A stretch of DNA of 28,580 bases from JBOHWJ01 sp050736615 (lineage in GTDB: Bacteria > Desulfobacterota > Binatia > Binatales > Binataceae), in the NCBI GenBank assembly GCA_050736615.1, contig JBOHWL010000055.1, positions 1-28,580 of the forward strand, given 5' to 3'. The position numbers and the translations under genes were made by a program. Shown here piece after piece: positions 1 through 8,666 of this stretch. Position 1 is the first letter of the stretch. Each line of letters begins with the position of its first letter. The notes under the pieces were generated by a model. It was not told the DNA's origin and did no database searches. It worked only from the letters and a program-made list of their open reading frames with translations.

Positions 1-375
1 GACTCGGCCTTGCTCTCATCAATCGTCTCCTGGGGCACGCCGGTATTGATAACCTGCGAAGGGCGGGCTTAAACTTGCGCACAAGCCGTGACGCTTGCAA
101 GTTCGCACCACTCACCGCGCCAGCCGCCCGCTGACGTGATTGAATCGAGCGGCCATCATTACGTCAACAATTTGCCTCTGGAACGATGGGTCAAGTGCAT
201 ATGAGGCCGCGGCGAGGCAGTGAATCAGCAAGGCGATTCCAGTAAGAATGGGATAAGAACCAAGGAATAAGCGACTTGGATTTTATTTGTCACCACCGGG
301 CTGACGGTTCTCGCGTTCGGTGGTGATCTCAAGCTTCAAGCGCCGCCGCCCGGCGGAATTCAGTGAAAACACCCG
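1..375. other. Intergenic region upstream of proS
   Basis: No convincing complete gene is seen here. A minus-strand reading frame running off the left window edge could begin at a GTG at 38-36 (reads MPQETIDESKAE), so a divergently transcribed gene may start here, but only about a dozen codons are visible and there is no clear ribosome site. The stretch 240-290 is noticeably more AT-rich than the surrounding genes, which suits a promoter and leader for proS, but I could not pick a -35/-10 pair with confidence. A hairpin at 290-326 is listed separately. Confidence 0.5.
290..326 (+). promoter_or_regulatory. Leader hairpin upstream of proS
   Basis: TCACCACCG at 290-298 is perfectly complementary to CGGTGGTGA at 318-326, giving a 9-bp stem with a 19-base loop that ends 49 bases before the proS start. 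No run of T follows it, so it is not a standard intrinsic terminator. A second short GC-rich self-complementary stretch lies at about 341-356, close to the start codon. It may be a leader RNA structure controlling proS or an operator. I see no T-box features such as a specifier loop or a conserved antiterminator. Confidence 0.4.
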
Positions 376-1839
376 ATGGCCGACAAAGCTGACGAAAAAA
401 AAGTAACTCCTCGCAGTCAGGACTTCGCCGCTTGGTACAACGACATTATCATGCGCGCCGAATTGGCCGACTACTCACCGGTGCGTGGCTGTATCGTATT
501 CCGTCCGGACGGCTTCGCCATCTGGGAGGCATTGCGCGACGAACTCGACCGCCGAATCAAAAGGACCGGCGCTCGCAACGCCTATTTTCCTCTGTTCATC
601 CCACAAAGCTTTCTGCAAAAAGAGGCACAACACGTCGAAGGTTTCGCCCCCGAAGTCGCGGTCGTCACGCACGGCGGCGGCAAGGAGTTGGAAGAACCGC
701 TGATTGTGCGCCCGACCTCCGAAACGATTATCAATTACATGTTCGCGCAATGGATCCATTCGCATCGCGACTTGCCGCTGATGATCAATCAATGGTGCAA
801 TGTCGTACGCTGGGAATTGCGCACCAGGCCGTTTTTACGTACCTCCGAATTCCTCTGGCAGGAGGGACATACCGCGCACGCGACACGTGAGGAGGCCGAG
901 CGTGAAACCCTGACCATGCTCGAGGTCTACCGTTCCTTCTGTGAGGATTTTCTCGCCATCCCGCTGGTTTGGGGACGTAAGAGTGCGGCCGAACGCTTTC
1001 CCGGCGCCGAGGAAACCTACGCGATTGAGGGCCTGATGGGCGACGGACGCGCGCTCCAATGCGGGACTTCGCATTTCCTCGGTCAAAACTTTGCGCGCGC
1101 CTTCGACATTCGTTATCTGGATGAAAACAATCAAATGCGCCAGCCCTGGCAAACGAGCTGGGGAGTCTCAACCAGACTGCTCGGCGCGATCGTGATGGTG
1201 CATGGTGACGATCAGGGTTTGCGGCTGCCGCCGACGGTGGCTTCCACCCAGGTGGCGGTGGTCCCGATTTGGCGCAAACCCGATGAAGGCGAGCGCGTGA
1301 TGACGGCGGCGCACACGGTGTTCGAGGCACTCGAACGCGCCGGACTCCGCGCGCGGCTCGATACGCGCGAAGGGCTCACGCCTGGCTTTAAGTTCAATGA
1401 CTGGGAGATGCGCGGGGTGCCGCTCCGACTCGAACTCGGGCCACGCGATCTCGCCGCCGGCGAGGCGGTATTGGCGCGGCGTGACATGCCGGGAGCGGCG
1501 GGCAAAAGCAAGGCCTCGCTCGACGGCATCGCCGGGCATGTTATGGTGGCGTTGGCCGCAGTTCGCGACGGCCTTTATCACCAGGCGCGCGCGGCGATGG
1601 CCGCCAACACGCGGCGGTTGGACGATTTCACCACGCTGTGCAAGCAAATGGAGGGCGAAGGCGGAGGCGGTTTAGCCGACATTTACTGGTGTGGCAAACC
1701 GGCCTGTGAAACCCGCATCCGCGAGGAAACACGGGCAACCTGCCGCGCTATTCCGCTGGTACAAGAGGGCGTGCAATCACGTTGTATCGTATGCGGTGAA
1801 GCGGCCATTGAACGCGCCTATTTCGCCAAGGCTTATTGA
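376..1839 (+). CDS. proS: Prolyl-tRNA synthetase, archaeal/eukaryotic type (ProS type 3)
   Basis: Class II aminoacyl-tRNA synthetase that charges tRNA-Pro with proline in the cytoplasm. The 487-residue length fits the short archaeal/eukaryotic-like form, not the longer E. coli form with an editing insertion between motifs 2 and 3. Visible marks are the motif 2 region (RWELRTRPFLRTSEFLWQEG), the RPTSE segment before it, and an anticodon-binding domain in the second half. The C-terminal extension carries paired cysteines (WCGKPAC and RCIVCGE) that would bind zinc, and it ends in the family's typical YFAKAY tail with a terminal tyrosine. The ATG start at 376 gives the expected N-terminus, although the ribosome site before it is weak. 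The gene is followed 28 bases later by a ferredoxin gene. The type assignment is firm. Whether it is the only ProRS of the genome cannot be seen. Confidence 0.96.
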   Translation: MADKADEKKVTPRSQDFAAWYNDIIMRAELADYSPVRGCIVFRPDGFAIWEALRDELDRRIKRTGARNAYFPLFIPQSFLQKEAQHVEGFAPEVAVVTHGGGKELEEPLIVRPTSETIINYMFAQWIHSHRDLPLMINQWCNVVRWELRTRPFLRTSEFLWQEGHTAHATREEAERETLTMLEVYRSFCEDFLAIPLVWGRKSAAERFPGAEETYAIEGLMGDGRALQCGTSHFLGQNFARAFDIRYLDENNQMRQPWQTSWGVSTRLLGAIVMVHGDDQGLRLPPTVASTQVAVVPIWRKPDEGERVMTAAHTVFEALERAGLRARLDTREGLTPGFKFNDWEMRGVPLRLELGPRDLAAGEAVLARRDMPGAAGKSKASLDGIAGHVMVALAAVRDGLYHQARAAMAANTRRLDDFTTLCKQMEGEGGGGLADIYWCGKPACETRIREETRATCRAIPLVQEGVQSRCIVCGEAAIERAYFAKAY

Positions 1840-1867
1840 CATTCAGATCCAATCCGGAGGTCGTGCG

Positions 1868-2053
1868 ATGGCTTTGGAAGTGAGTTGGGATCCGAAAGTT
1901 TGCATTCATTCGGGAAATTGCGTCAAAACCCTGCCGCAAGTCTTCAAGGTGGAAGGCGGCAAGTTCGTGATCGAACCCGGCGCCGCCGACGATGACAAGG
2001 TGCGTGCGACCGTGGCCGCATGCCCCTCCCATGCATTGAAGATCAAATCCTAA
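1868..2053 (+). CDS. Small mono-cluster ferredoxin (Fer4_19-like)
   Basis: A 61-residue protein with the pattern C12-x5-C18 ... C52-P, typical of small single-cluster ferredoxins of the divergent Fer4_19 group. Only three cysteines are present in total, so it may hold a [3Fe-4S] cluster, or a [4Fe-4S] cluster with a non-cysteine ligand. It is expected to be a soluble electron carrier; the partner enzyme is unknown and is not obvious in the window. The start is set at ATG 1868 because GGAGG lies at 1855-1859, eight bases upstream. An in-frame extension further upstream would overlap proS and has no family support. The 28-base gap after proS suggests co-transcription, but a functional link to ProRS is not established. 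Confidence 0.85.
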   Translation: MALEVSWDPKVCIHSGNCVKTLPQVFKVEGGKFVIEPGAADDDKVRATVAACPSHALKIKS

Positions 2054-2077
2054 GGCTGCCGCGCCGCGGAGGAAGCG

Positions 2078-2533
2078 CTATTTGCTTTTGCCGTTGCGTC
2101 CGTCGCGTTCGAGTTGATTAAGCGCCGCCTCGGTGGCGCGCCCGGCCGCAAGCATCTCGAGTTGGGCGCGAACGCGGTTGGCAAGCTGGCGCCGGAAGAC
2201 CGGCTTGGCGAGGAAATCGCTCACGCCCAGGCGCATCCCCTCGGCACGCGCGTCGAGATCGTCGCGCGCCGTGATCATGATGACCGGAATTTCGGCCGTG
2301 TGCGGATTTCCCTTCAGCGCCCGGCAAACGTCGAAGCCATCCATCTCGGGCATCATCAGGTCGAGCAAAATGATATCGACCGCATATTCGTGCACGATGC
2401 GCAGGCATTCGGCGCCGGAGACCGCTTCGATAGCGATGAAGCCCTCACGTTGAATATGGCGCGCCAGGATCGCGACGGTATCAGGATCGTCGTCAACCAC
2501 CATGATTCGCGCAACTTGGTGGACCTGGTCCAT
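2078..2533 (-). CDS. Stand-alone response regulator (receiver domain only)
   Basis: A 151-residue CheY-like receiver. The acidic pair D14-D15, phospho-acceptor D58 (in LLDLMMP), T88 (in MITA) and K110 (in AKP) are all in place, so it should be phosphorylated by a histidine kinase. After the receiver there is only a short charged helical tail and no output domain. I chose the ATG at 2533 because GAGGTG directly precedes it (2542-2537); ATGs at 2554 and further upstream would overlap the preceding gene. It follows the sigma-54 activator with a 7-base gap and is surely co-transcribed with it, so it may carry the phosphorylation signal for that regulator, which lacks its own receiver. No kinase gene is in the window. 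Confidence 0.93.
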   Translation of the reverse strand: MDQVHQVARIMVVDDDPDTVAILARHIQREGFIAIEAVSGAECLRIVHEYAVDIILLDLMMPEMDGFDVCRALKGNPHTAEIPVIMITARDDLDARAEGMRLGVSDFLAKPVFRRQLANRVRAQLEMLAAGRATEAALNQLERDGRNGKSK

Positions 2534-2540
2534 AATCACC

Positions 2541-3602
2541 TCAGAGTTCATCGCCTCTCTCGGAATCGCCGGCAATCACCCCGCATCGTCTGAGCTTAGC
2601 GGAAAACGTGGTGCGTTTGAGCCCGAGCAGGCGGGCGGCCGCCTGTTTATTGCCGCCGGTTTGCTTGAGCGCCTTGTTGATCATGCGCCCTTCGAGCTCC
2701 CGGACCAGGGCGTTCAAGTTGATACCGTCCTCGCCGATCACGCTCGGAATGGAGGCCTCGGCCATGCGCGTGCCATTGACCACATTGGCCGGCAAAAGCG
2801 GGGTGTCAATGACCGAATCCTCGCACATGATCACGAGCCGTTCGACCATATTTTCGAGTTCGCGCACATTCCCTGGCCATTCGTATGACCACAGATGCAC
2901 CATTGCCTCGCGGGTGACCGTCCAATCACGGCCGGCGAAGCGCGCGCGCATCCGGTCAAAAAAATAGTCGATCAAGAGCGCAATATCCGAACGCCGTTCG
3001 CGCAACGGCGGAATCATCAGCGGCACCACCTGGAGCCGGTAGAAAAGATCTTCGCGGAAGGTTCCTTTCCTGACTGCCGCGACCAGGTCAATATTGCTGG
3101 CGGCGATCACGCGCGAATCAACCTTGGCCGAGCGGTCCGAGCCGACCGGCCGCACCACCCCGTCTTCCAGCACGCGCAAGAGCTTCGCTTGCAATTGTTG
3201 CGGCATCTCACCAATTTCATCGAGAAAAATGGTGCCGCCATTGGCGCTGGCAAATAAGCCGTGGCGTGGACCCGTGGCCCCAGTGAAGGCGCCGCGCTCA
3301 TGCCCAAACATCTCCGATTCGAGTAGGTCATGCGGAATGGCGGCGCAGTTTACTGGTACGAACGCACGATTACCGCGGGCGGAAAGCGCGTGAATCGCCC
3401 GCGCCACCACCTCCTTGCCAGTCCCACTTTCGCCGGTTATCAGGACGGTGGCATCCGTCACCGCGACGCGCTGGACCAAGGCACGCAACTTTACGATCGT
3501 CGGATGCTCGCCGATCAACACGCGATCGGTGGCGGATCGCAAACCGGCCTCGGTTGTTTCCACCCTTTCGAGCTCTCCTACCTGATGCGCCAAACGCGCC
3601 AT
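2541..3602 (-). CDS. Sigma-54-dependent transcriptional activator, no N-terminal receiver
   Basis: A 353-residue bacterial enhancer-binding protein. The AAA+ domain spans roughly residues 28-270, with Walker A GESGTGKE at 57-64, the sigma-54 contact loop GAFTGA at 104-109 and Walker B GTIFLDEIG at 123-131. A Fis-type helix-turn-helix occupies about 316-339 (GGNKQAAARLLGLKRTTFSA). The N-terminal portion before the AAA+ core is only about 27 residues, with no receiver, GAF or PAS domain, so activity must be controlled by another protein or by expression. The obvious candidate is the receiver protein encoded immediately downstream. It is likely to drive RpoN-dependent promoters; the targets are not identifiable here. 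The ATG at 3602 is the natural start. Confidence 0.95.
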   Translation of the reverse strand: MARLAHQVGELERVETTEAGLRSATDRVLIGEHPTIVKLRALVQRVAVTDATVLITGESGTGKEVVARAIHALSARGNRAFVPVNCAAIPHDLLESEMFGHERGAFTGATGPRHGLFASANGGTIFLDEIGEMPQQLQAKLLRVLEDGVVRPVGSDRSAKVDSRVIAASNIDLVAAVRKGTFREDLFYRLQVVPLMIPPLRERRSDIALLIDYFFDRMRARFAGRDWTVTREAMVHLWSYEWPGNVRELENMVERLVIMCEDSVIDTPLLPANVVNGTRMAEASIPSVIGEDGINLNALVRELEGRMINKALKQTGGNKQAAARLLGLKRTTFSAKLRRCGVIAGDSERGDEL

Positions 3603-3738
3603 AATATAGTCGCGTTCTCACCTTAGTCGCTAGGTATGTCCTGAGCAATTCCCTGGCGTTACTAAGATGGAAAGAGCGATGTTAAGACAGGTTTGACGCG
3701 AATACGAGTTTAAGCATTCGCAATGTCGGCGGAATCAA

Positions 3739-4236
3739 TCAAGTGTCGGCGATAGTCTCGCGATAGATCGCGGCCTGTCCGGGAGCTTCAGCGACCGAGA
3801 CCTCTATGGCGATGACGTCAGCCAGTGCAGCCTGTTTCCGCAATGCGCTGTGCAACTCGCCCCAGACATAGCGCGCCAACTCCTCGGCCGAGCTATGCAC
3901 GATTGGGAGCAGCGCCACGTCGCTACGGGGAAATAAAAAGCGTTCGCCATTATAAGCTACGTGCAGTTGCTCTTCGCGTTCTTCAATCGTCAAACAATCG
4001 CTGGCACGCGGGATTATGGTCCGTTCGTCAAGCTGTGCGACAATTTCCCGGGTCAGGCGTTTGATCAGCCCGAAATCGAGCACGTACCCGGTTCCCGCCA
4101 GACGGCCTTCCACCCGCACCCCCACCTGGTAATTGTGGCCATGCAGCGGTTCACGAAAACCCGGATATGCAATAAAATGGGCGGCCGAGAATTTAAGATT
4201 CTCCTTGGCCACATAAATCGAAAAATTGGCGCTCAT
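3739..4236 (-). CDS. 6-pyruvoyl-tetrahydropterin synthase / QueD family protein, PTPS-III-like
   Basis: A 165-residue T-fold enzyme acting on dihydroneopterin triphosphate. Zinc ligands H20 (SAAH) and H32/H34 (LHGHNY) are present, as is the VLDF segment. In QueD and classic PTPS the catalytic cysteine lies four residues before the first H of HGH (CxxxHGH). Here that position is Arg, and Glu29 gives E-P-L-HGH. As I recall, an ExxHGH arrangement without the cysteine marks PTPS-III, which makes 6-hydroxymethyl-dihydropterin and replaces FolB in folate synthesis in some bacteria and Plasmodium. The gene is the last of a run addB-addA-GGCT-PTPS, nine bases after its neighbour. Family: certain. Folate rather than queuosine or biopterin role: inference. 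Confidence 0.88.
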   Translation of the reverse strand: MSANFSIYVAKENLKFSAAHFIAYPGFREPLHGHNYQVGVRVEGRLAGTGYVLDFGLIKRLTREIVAQLDERTIIPRASDCLTIEEREEQLHVAYNGERFLFPRSDVALLPIVHSSAEELARYVWGELHSALRKQAALADVIAIEVSVAEAPGQAAIYRETIADT

Positions 4237-4245
4237 GACGTTTCC

Positions 4246-5163
4246 TCAGGCGATCGCTAAGGAAGTTAGCAGGGCCGCCATCAGCGCGCTGGGAGCTCCA
4301 AAGGCTTTGGTATAGCGGTCGGCGGTCAGACCGGTGGCGCGCAGAAAAAGCTCGCGTTCGCCCGCGTACGCAACCCGCATCGCGCTTTTTAACTCCTCCC
4401 GATGCGTCCGCGGCAATTCGAGTTCCGCCAGCAAATCGCTCACGCGCAGGCCGTGGCAGCCGCCCAGCGCGCATTCGACGAAATAACCAATCTGCCCCGC
4501 ATGATCGAGGTTCAGCGTGGTGACGGCGAGTGCCTCGGCCAAGCTGAGGAGCCGGTCCATGCCGCATTCGTTGCGTTTTGATCGCACCGCCGGGTCGCCG
4601 CTGCCTTCGAAGCCCGAACCGATCGCGGCAACCGCCACGCGCCCATCGGCCAATGGAACCGGATGAAAGATGTATCCGGGCGAGGTATAGCCAAGCATGG
4701 CGCGCAGCTCGCGGCGATATTCGAGCAGGTTGAAATGGGTCCGCTCGGCGATCGTCAGCAGGAATTCGCCGAGCGGACGTCCGGCCTTGTCCGCCAGCGC
4801 GATCAATTCGACGAATTTGTCTTCGCGGTACTCCTCCCGGCGGGCAATCAATGGCGCCCATTTGCGCGCAAAGACCAGACCCAGCGCGCCGACGGCGCTC
4901 TGCAACGCGCCGTCACCGCCATGCACCACCCTTGCCGTGATTGGCTTGCGCACGTCCGCCGGCTCTAGATCCATCGCCAGATAGCGTCCATGCGTGGAGG
5001 GTTTGGCCAAGCCGCGACGCGCGTTATGCAGCGCGACGGGAAAGGCGTCGGACGCGATTAGACGGCTGCCACCTCCACGCCGCTCAGCCATAATGCCGTA
5101 ACCGCTCAACAGCGAGCCGTACCCAATTACCAGAATGGTGCTATTCACATCCGCGGATGCCAA
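4246..5163 (-). CDS. Gamma-glutamylcyclotransferase-like fold protein
   Basis: A 305-residue protein whose N-terminus reads VIGYGSL (YGSL at residues 15-18), the phosphate/anion-binding loop of the gamma-glutamylcyclotransferase/AIG2 fold. IARREEY near residues 107-112 resembles the family's catalytic-glutamate region (RRE). The remaining C-terminal part of about 150 residues is not recognised. The protein is longer than ordinary AIG2-like enzymes (about 110-190 residues). It has several cysteines but no clear metal motif, signal peptide or membrane segment. The start is taken as TTG 5163 because GGAGG sits six bases upstream; a GTG 15 bases further in is an alternative. It lies 23 bases after addA and 9 bases before the PTPS gene. 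The substrate is unknown. Confidence 0.6.
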   Translation of the reverse strand: MASADVNSTILVIGYGSLLSGYGIMAERRGGGSRLIASDAFPVALHNARRGLAKPSTHGRYLAMDLEPADVRKPITARVVHGGDGALQSAVGALGLVFARKWAPLIARREEYREDKFVELIALADKAGRPLGEFLLTIAERTHFNLLEYRRELRAMLGYTSPGYIFHPVPLADGRVAVAAIGSGFEGSGDPAVRSKRNECGMDRLLSLAEALAVTTLNLDHAGQIGYFVECALGGCHGLRVSDLLAELELPRTHREELKSAMRVAYAGERELFLRATGLTADRYTKAFGAPSALMAALLTSLAIA

Positions 5164-5186
5164 AAATCGCCTCCACGTCGATGATA

Positions 5187-8100
5187 TCAGAGGTGAAGAA
5201 TTATTCCGCGCGCCGGCAGGTTCGTCGCACGGCTTATCGCGCGCGCGTAGAGCCCAAGCTGTAGCTGGTATTCCGGCAAACGCGCGCCGATTTCGCGATC
5301 GGTTTTGAAGTCAACCACGGTCCATATGCGCGCGTCCTCGTTTTCCAAAAACGCCAGGTCGGCGATACCTTCGACCATCATCCCGTCGTCCAGCGTCACC
5401 AGCAGGGCGGATTCGCGGCGCAAGCGGATCGCGCGCACGGCCCGGCGCATCACCGATGATGCCAGGGCGGAGGCGACCGCGTCGATGGCGGCCGCGATTT
5501 CGTCCGCCGGCGCCGCCAACATACGAGCGTTGAATTCAACGACCGCGCTGATATCGGCGCGCGTGGCCTTGAGATCAACGCGCGAAAGCGCCGCGTGGAC
5601 CAGGGTGCCGAAGCGGGCACCGTGGGGGCGATCCGGCGGGCGTACGACCTCTTCCATCTGGATGGCGGCGGCTTCCGGCAGGTCGAGATGCGTGGCGGCC
5701 AGCGTGGTTGCTCTGGCGACACGGCGCATCGGAACGGCGCCGCCCGCAACAATGATGGCTCGCCGATCACGCCAGTTTTCATACTCCAACCGGCCACGTG
5801 CGGACCTCTCCTGGCTGCGGTCGGCCTCGAGCAGCCGCGACTGCCTGAGCCCCATGGTTTCGCGGGCGTCAAGCTTGAGCATCGCCGGGTCCCACCATAC
5901 CACGCCATAATCACCGCCAGCGCGCGCGCGATGAAGGCCTGGGATAACGCCGCGTGGCGACCCATCGTGGCCGGGCGGACGCGTACGCGTGCTGTCGGCG
6001 CCGAACAGCGGACACCAGGGCGGCCGCGGTTCCGCGATGCGCTCGTTTTCCTTGGCCGGATAAAGCGCGTCGTTGAGGGGCGCCAGCCAACCGTCTTGCG
6101 GCTCATCACCGACCACCGGCACGATGAGCAAGTCGCGTGCGCGAGTAGTGGCAACATAGAGCACTCGTGCCGCCTCTTCACGATCGCGCTCGGCCTCGTC
6201 CTCGTGATGGTCGAGCAGCTCGCGCGGCGCACATCCGGCCAGCCGCAGCGCGCACAGCCGTTGCTCCGGATCAGCTACGCGCCGCGGCTCCCGCGCCGTC
6301 TCCGCACAGGTCAGATCGGCAAGTATCACGACCGGAAATTCGAGGCCCTTGGCGCGATGCACCGTCATGATACGCACGCCTTCGGTGCCCTCTTCCACAA
6401 TTGGAACTTCGCCTGCCTCCTCGCGCTCGGCGCGGGCTTCAAGGTCTTCGACAAAGCCGCGCATCGAGGCGGCGCCGCCGCTCGCCTCGTAGCGCCGCGC
6501 CAGCTCCATCACGCGCATGATATTGGCGAGCGCCTGATCGCCGGTCGGCCAGATGGCGATGCCGGCGTGGGCGCGGGTGGCGCGCAAAAGCCGCGCGACC
6601 GTGTCCGCGATGGGACGGCGGTTACGTCCGCGATGGAGCTCGCGCAGCACGCCCAGGGCTTCGCCAACCGGCTTCAGGGTCGGGGTGAGATCGTCGGGCA
6701 GCCGGCGAAACGGATGCAACGAGCCGATGGTTTCGCGAAACAGCAGCAAGGCGCCGTCGCTCAGCGCGAACAAAGGGCCGTGCAAAACAGCAAAGACCGC
6801 CAACTCGTCATCGGGCCGCTCGATCGCACCCAGCGCGTTGCGCAATGCTTCCACTTCCTCGCGTTGGTTGAACGAACCGCCGCGCACCAGCACGTGTGCG
6901 AGATGGCGCGCTTCGAGCGCACGCACGTAAGGCCGCGTGACATCGCGGCCATACGCGTTGAGGCGCCGGAACAGGATGCAGATGTGGCGTGGGCGCAGCG
7001 GCACCCGCTGGGCTGGAGCCTCGCGCTCAGTCACGCTCCATCCGCTCTCCGCCACCAGCCATCGCACCAACGACGCCACGGCGGCGGGCAGTGACTCGTC
7101 AATTTTACGCTTATTGACGTAGCCGGATTGGTTGAACGGATCCGGCACTGGCAACGCGATTAGCGCGGGCTGCGCCGGGTGCGACGGACGAAAAGGCATT
7201 AGCGCCGCATACGCCGGCCCGGTGTCCGATTCCTCGCGCATCAACGGCGCGAAAGCCGCGTTGACCATCGCCTGGATTTCGGGCACGGCGCGAAAGCTCA
7301 CCGTCAGATGCTCAATCTCGGCGCCGAGACTCTTGAGCCGGCGCTTGAGCGTTTGATAAAGCGCCACGTCGGCGCGGCGGAAGCGATAGATCGACTGTTT
7401 GGGATCGCCCACGATGAACAGTTTGCCGGGCGCCGGCCGCACCGCCAGCCAGTCGGTCTCGGCCGGGTCATCGGCGGCGAGCAAGAGCAGGATTTCCGCC
7501 TGCAGCGGATCGGTGTCTTGAAATTCATCGACGAAAATATGTGTGAAGCGTTGCTGCAGTTCGGCGCGGACCATTGGATTGGAACGCACCAGATCGCGCG
7601 CGATCAACAGCAGGTCGAGAAAGTCGAGCCGGCCGGCACGGCGTTTCAGTTCCTGGTATTCGACCACCAGCGGCCACAATTCATCGCGCAGCAACGGCGC
7701 CAGATTGGCTCCCGCCCGGTCACGAAATTGCTCCAGCGCGGTTTTCAAGGCGTCGCGACGGCTCAGCACCTCGCGCCGAATCGATGCGCCAAAACGGGGG
7801 CCTGAGCCGCGCCAGCGCCAGCGCCCGGAATAACCCCGCAGCAAGCCCAGCAGCGCATCCTCGAGGCCGTCATAATCGCGGCCGCGCACCGTCTCCAGCC
7901 GCATCGCTTGGCTGAGCGGGCGGGCCAGTTCCTCCAGCGCCTTGCGCAACCAATCATCGGGACCGCCTTGCGCGGCCAGCTCACCGAGGGCCAGGACTTC
8001 ATCCACCAGCCGATCGATCGCGCCATCACGATCGAACGCTTCATGCCGCCAGGGCGTGGCGAAATCGCGCCACTCGATCAGTTCCGCCGCCGCCGCACGC

Positions 8101-8666
8101 AAGAGCGGGCGCGGACCCTCACGCTGGCCCGCATCTCGCCGCCGCAGGATCCGCCTGACGCCTTCGCCAGGAGCGCTCAGTGCGCGCTCGAACCAACGGT
8201 CAAAGGCCGCGGCAAAAAGACCGCCAGTCACGTCCTCCGGCGCCATCTCGAAGCCGGGATCGACGCGCGCTTCCACCGGCCGCTCACGCAGCAGGTCCGC
8301 GCAGAAGGCGTGGATGGTGCCGATTCGGGCCTCTTCGAGCCGCGGCAATGCGCCGGTAAGCCGCTTGCGCGAAGCGGAATCAAGCGCCGGATCATGACGC
8401 GCGCTTTCGATTTGCGCGCGGAGCCGGAGTTTCAATTCACCCGCCGCTTTGTCGGTAAAAGTGACGGCGACCAGGCGATCGAGGGTGCTGCGGCCGGATG
8501 CCACCACCGCGACGATCCGGCTTACCAACGCCGTGGTTTTGCCGGTGCCGGCGGCGGCCTCGATTATCAGCGTGGCGTCAAGATCGTTGCGGATGCGCTC
8601 GCGCGCAGGCGCGTCGGCCAGCATGGCGGGTGCGGCCAATCCGGATTCAAGACCAGTCGCGTTCAT
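5187..8666 (-). CDS. addA: AddA-type helicase-nuclease (UvrD/RecB-like), subunit of a double-strand-break repair complex
   Basis: A 1159-residue superfamily 1 helicase with a C-terminal PD-(D/E)XK nuclease. Walker A is AAAGTGKT at residues 37-44, Walker B DEFQDTD at 380-386, and GDPKQSIYRFRRAD near 420-433 is motif III. VRIMTVHRAKGLEF and VLYVATTRARD are motifs V and VI. The nuclease core VVDFKTD is at about 1117-1123. With AddB it would unwind and resect DNA ends and load RecA. The ATG at 8666 overlaps the addB stop (ATGA), indicating translational coupling; an in-frame extension further upstream lies inside addB and looks non-coding. The C-terminus ends about 40 residues after the DFKTD core, as expected. 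The name AddA rather than RecB follows from the AddB-like partner. Confidence 0.92.
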   Translation of the reverse strand: MNATGLESGLAAPAMLADAPARERIRNDLDATLIIEAAAGTGKTTALVSRIVAVVASGRSTLDRLVAVTFTDKAAGELKLRLRAQIESARHDPALDSASRKRLTGALPRLEEARIGTIHAFCADLLRERPVEARVDPGFEMAPEDVTGGLFAAAFDRWFERALSAPGEGVRRILRRRDAGQREGPRPLLRAAAAELIEWRDFATPWRHEAFDRDGAIDRLVDEVLALGELAAQGGPDDWLRKALEELARPLSQAMRLETVRGRDYDGLEDALLGLLRGYSGRWRWRGSGPRFGASIRREVLSRRDALKTALEQFRDRAGANLAPLLRDELWPLVVEYQELKRRAGRLDFLDLLLIARDLVRSNPMVRAELQQRFTHIFVDEFQDTDPLQAEILLLLAADDPAETDWLAVRPAPGKLFIVGDPKQSIYRFRRADVALYQTLKRRLKSLGAEIEHLTVSFRAVPEIQAMVNAAFAPLMREESDTGPAYAALMPFRPSHPAQPALIALPVPDPFNQSGYVNKRKIDESLPAAVASLVRWLVAESGWSVTEREAPAQRVPLRPRHICILFRRLNAYGRDVTRPYVRALEARHLAHVLVRGGSFNQREEVEALRNALGAIERPDDELAVFAVLHGPLFALSDGALLLFRETIGSLHPFRRLPDDLTPTLKPVGEALGVLRELHRGRNRRPIADTVARLLRATRAHAGIAIWPTGDQALANIMRVMELARRYEASGGAASMRGFVEDLEARAEREEAGEVPIVEEGTEGVRIMTVHRAKGLEFPVVILADLTCAETAREPRRVADPEQRLCALRLAGCAPRELLDHHEDEAERDREEAARVLYVATTRARDLLIVPVVGDEPQDGWLAPLNDALYPAKENERIAEPRPPWCPLFGADSTRTRPPGHDGSPRGVIPGLHRARAGGDYGVVWWDPAMLKLDARETMGLRQSRLLEADRSQERSARGRLEYENWRDRRAIIVAGGAVPMRRVARATTLAATHLDLPEAAAIQMEEVVRPPDRPHGARFGTLVHAALSRVDLKATRADISAVVEFNARMLAAPADEIAAAIDAVASALASSVMRRAVRAIRLRRESALLVTLDDGMMVEGIADLAFLENEDARIWTVVDFKTDREIGARLPEYQLQLGLYARAISRATNLPARGIILHL

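Noticed and set aside
5595..7094. Plus-strand 499-codon open frame opposite addA
   Set aside because: It lies antisense to well-supported helicase motifs and reads as Arg/Gln/His-rich sequence without family features; typical shadow of a GC-rich gene.
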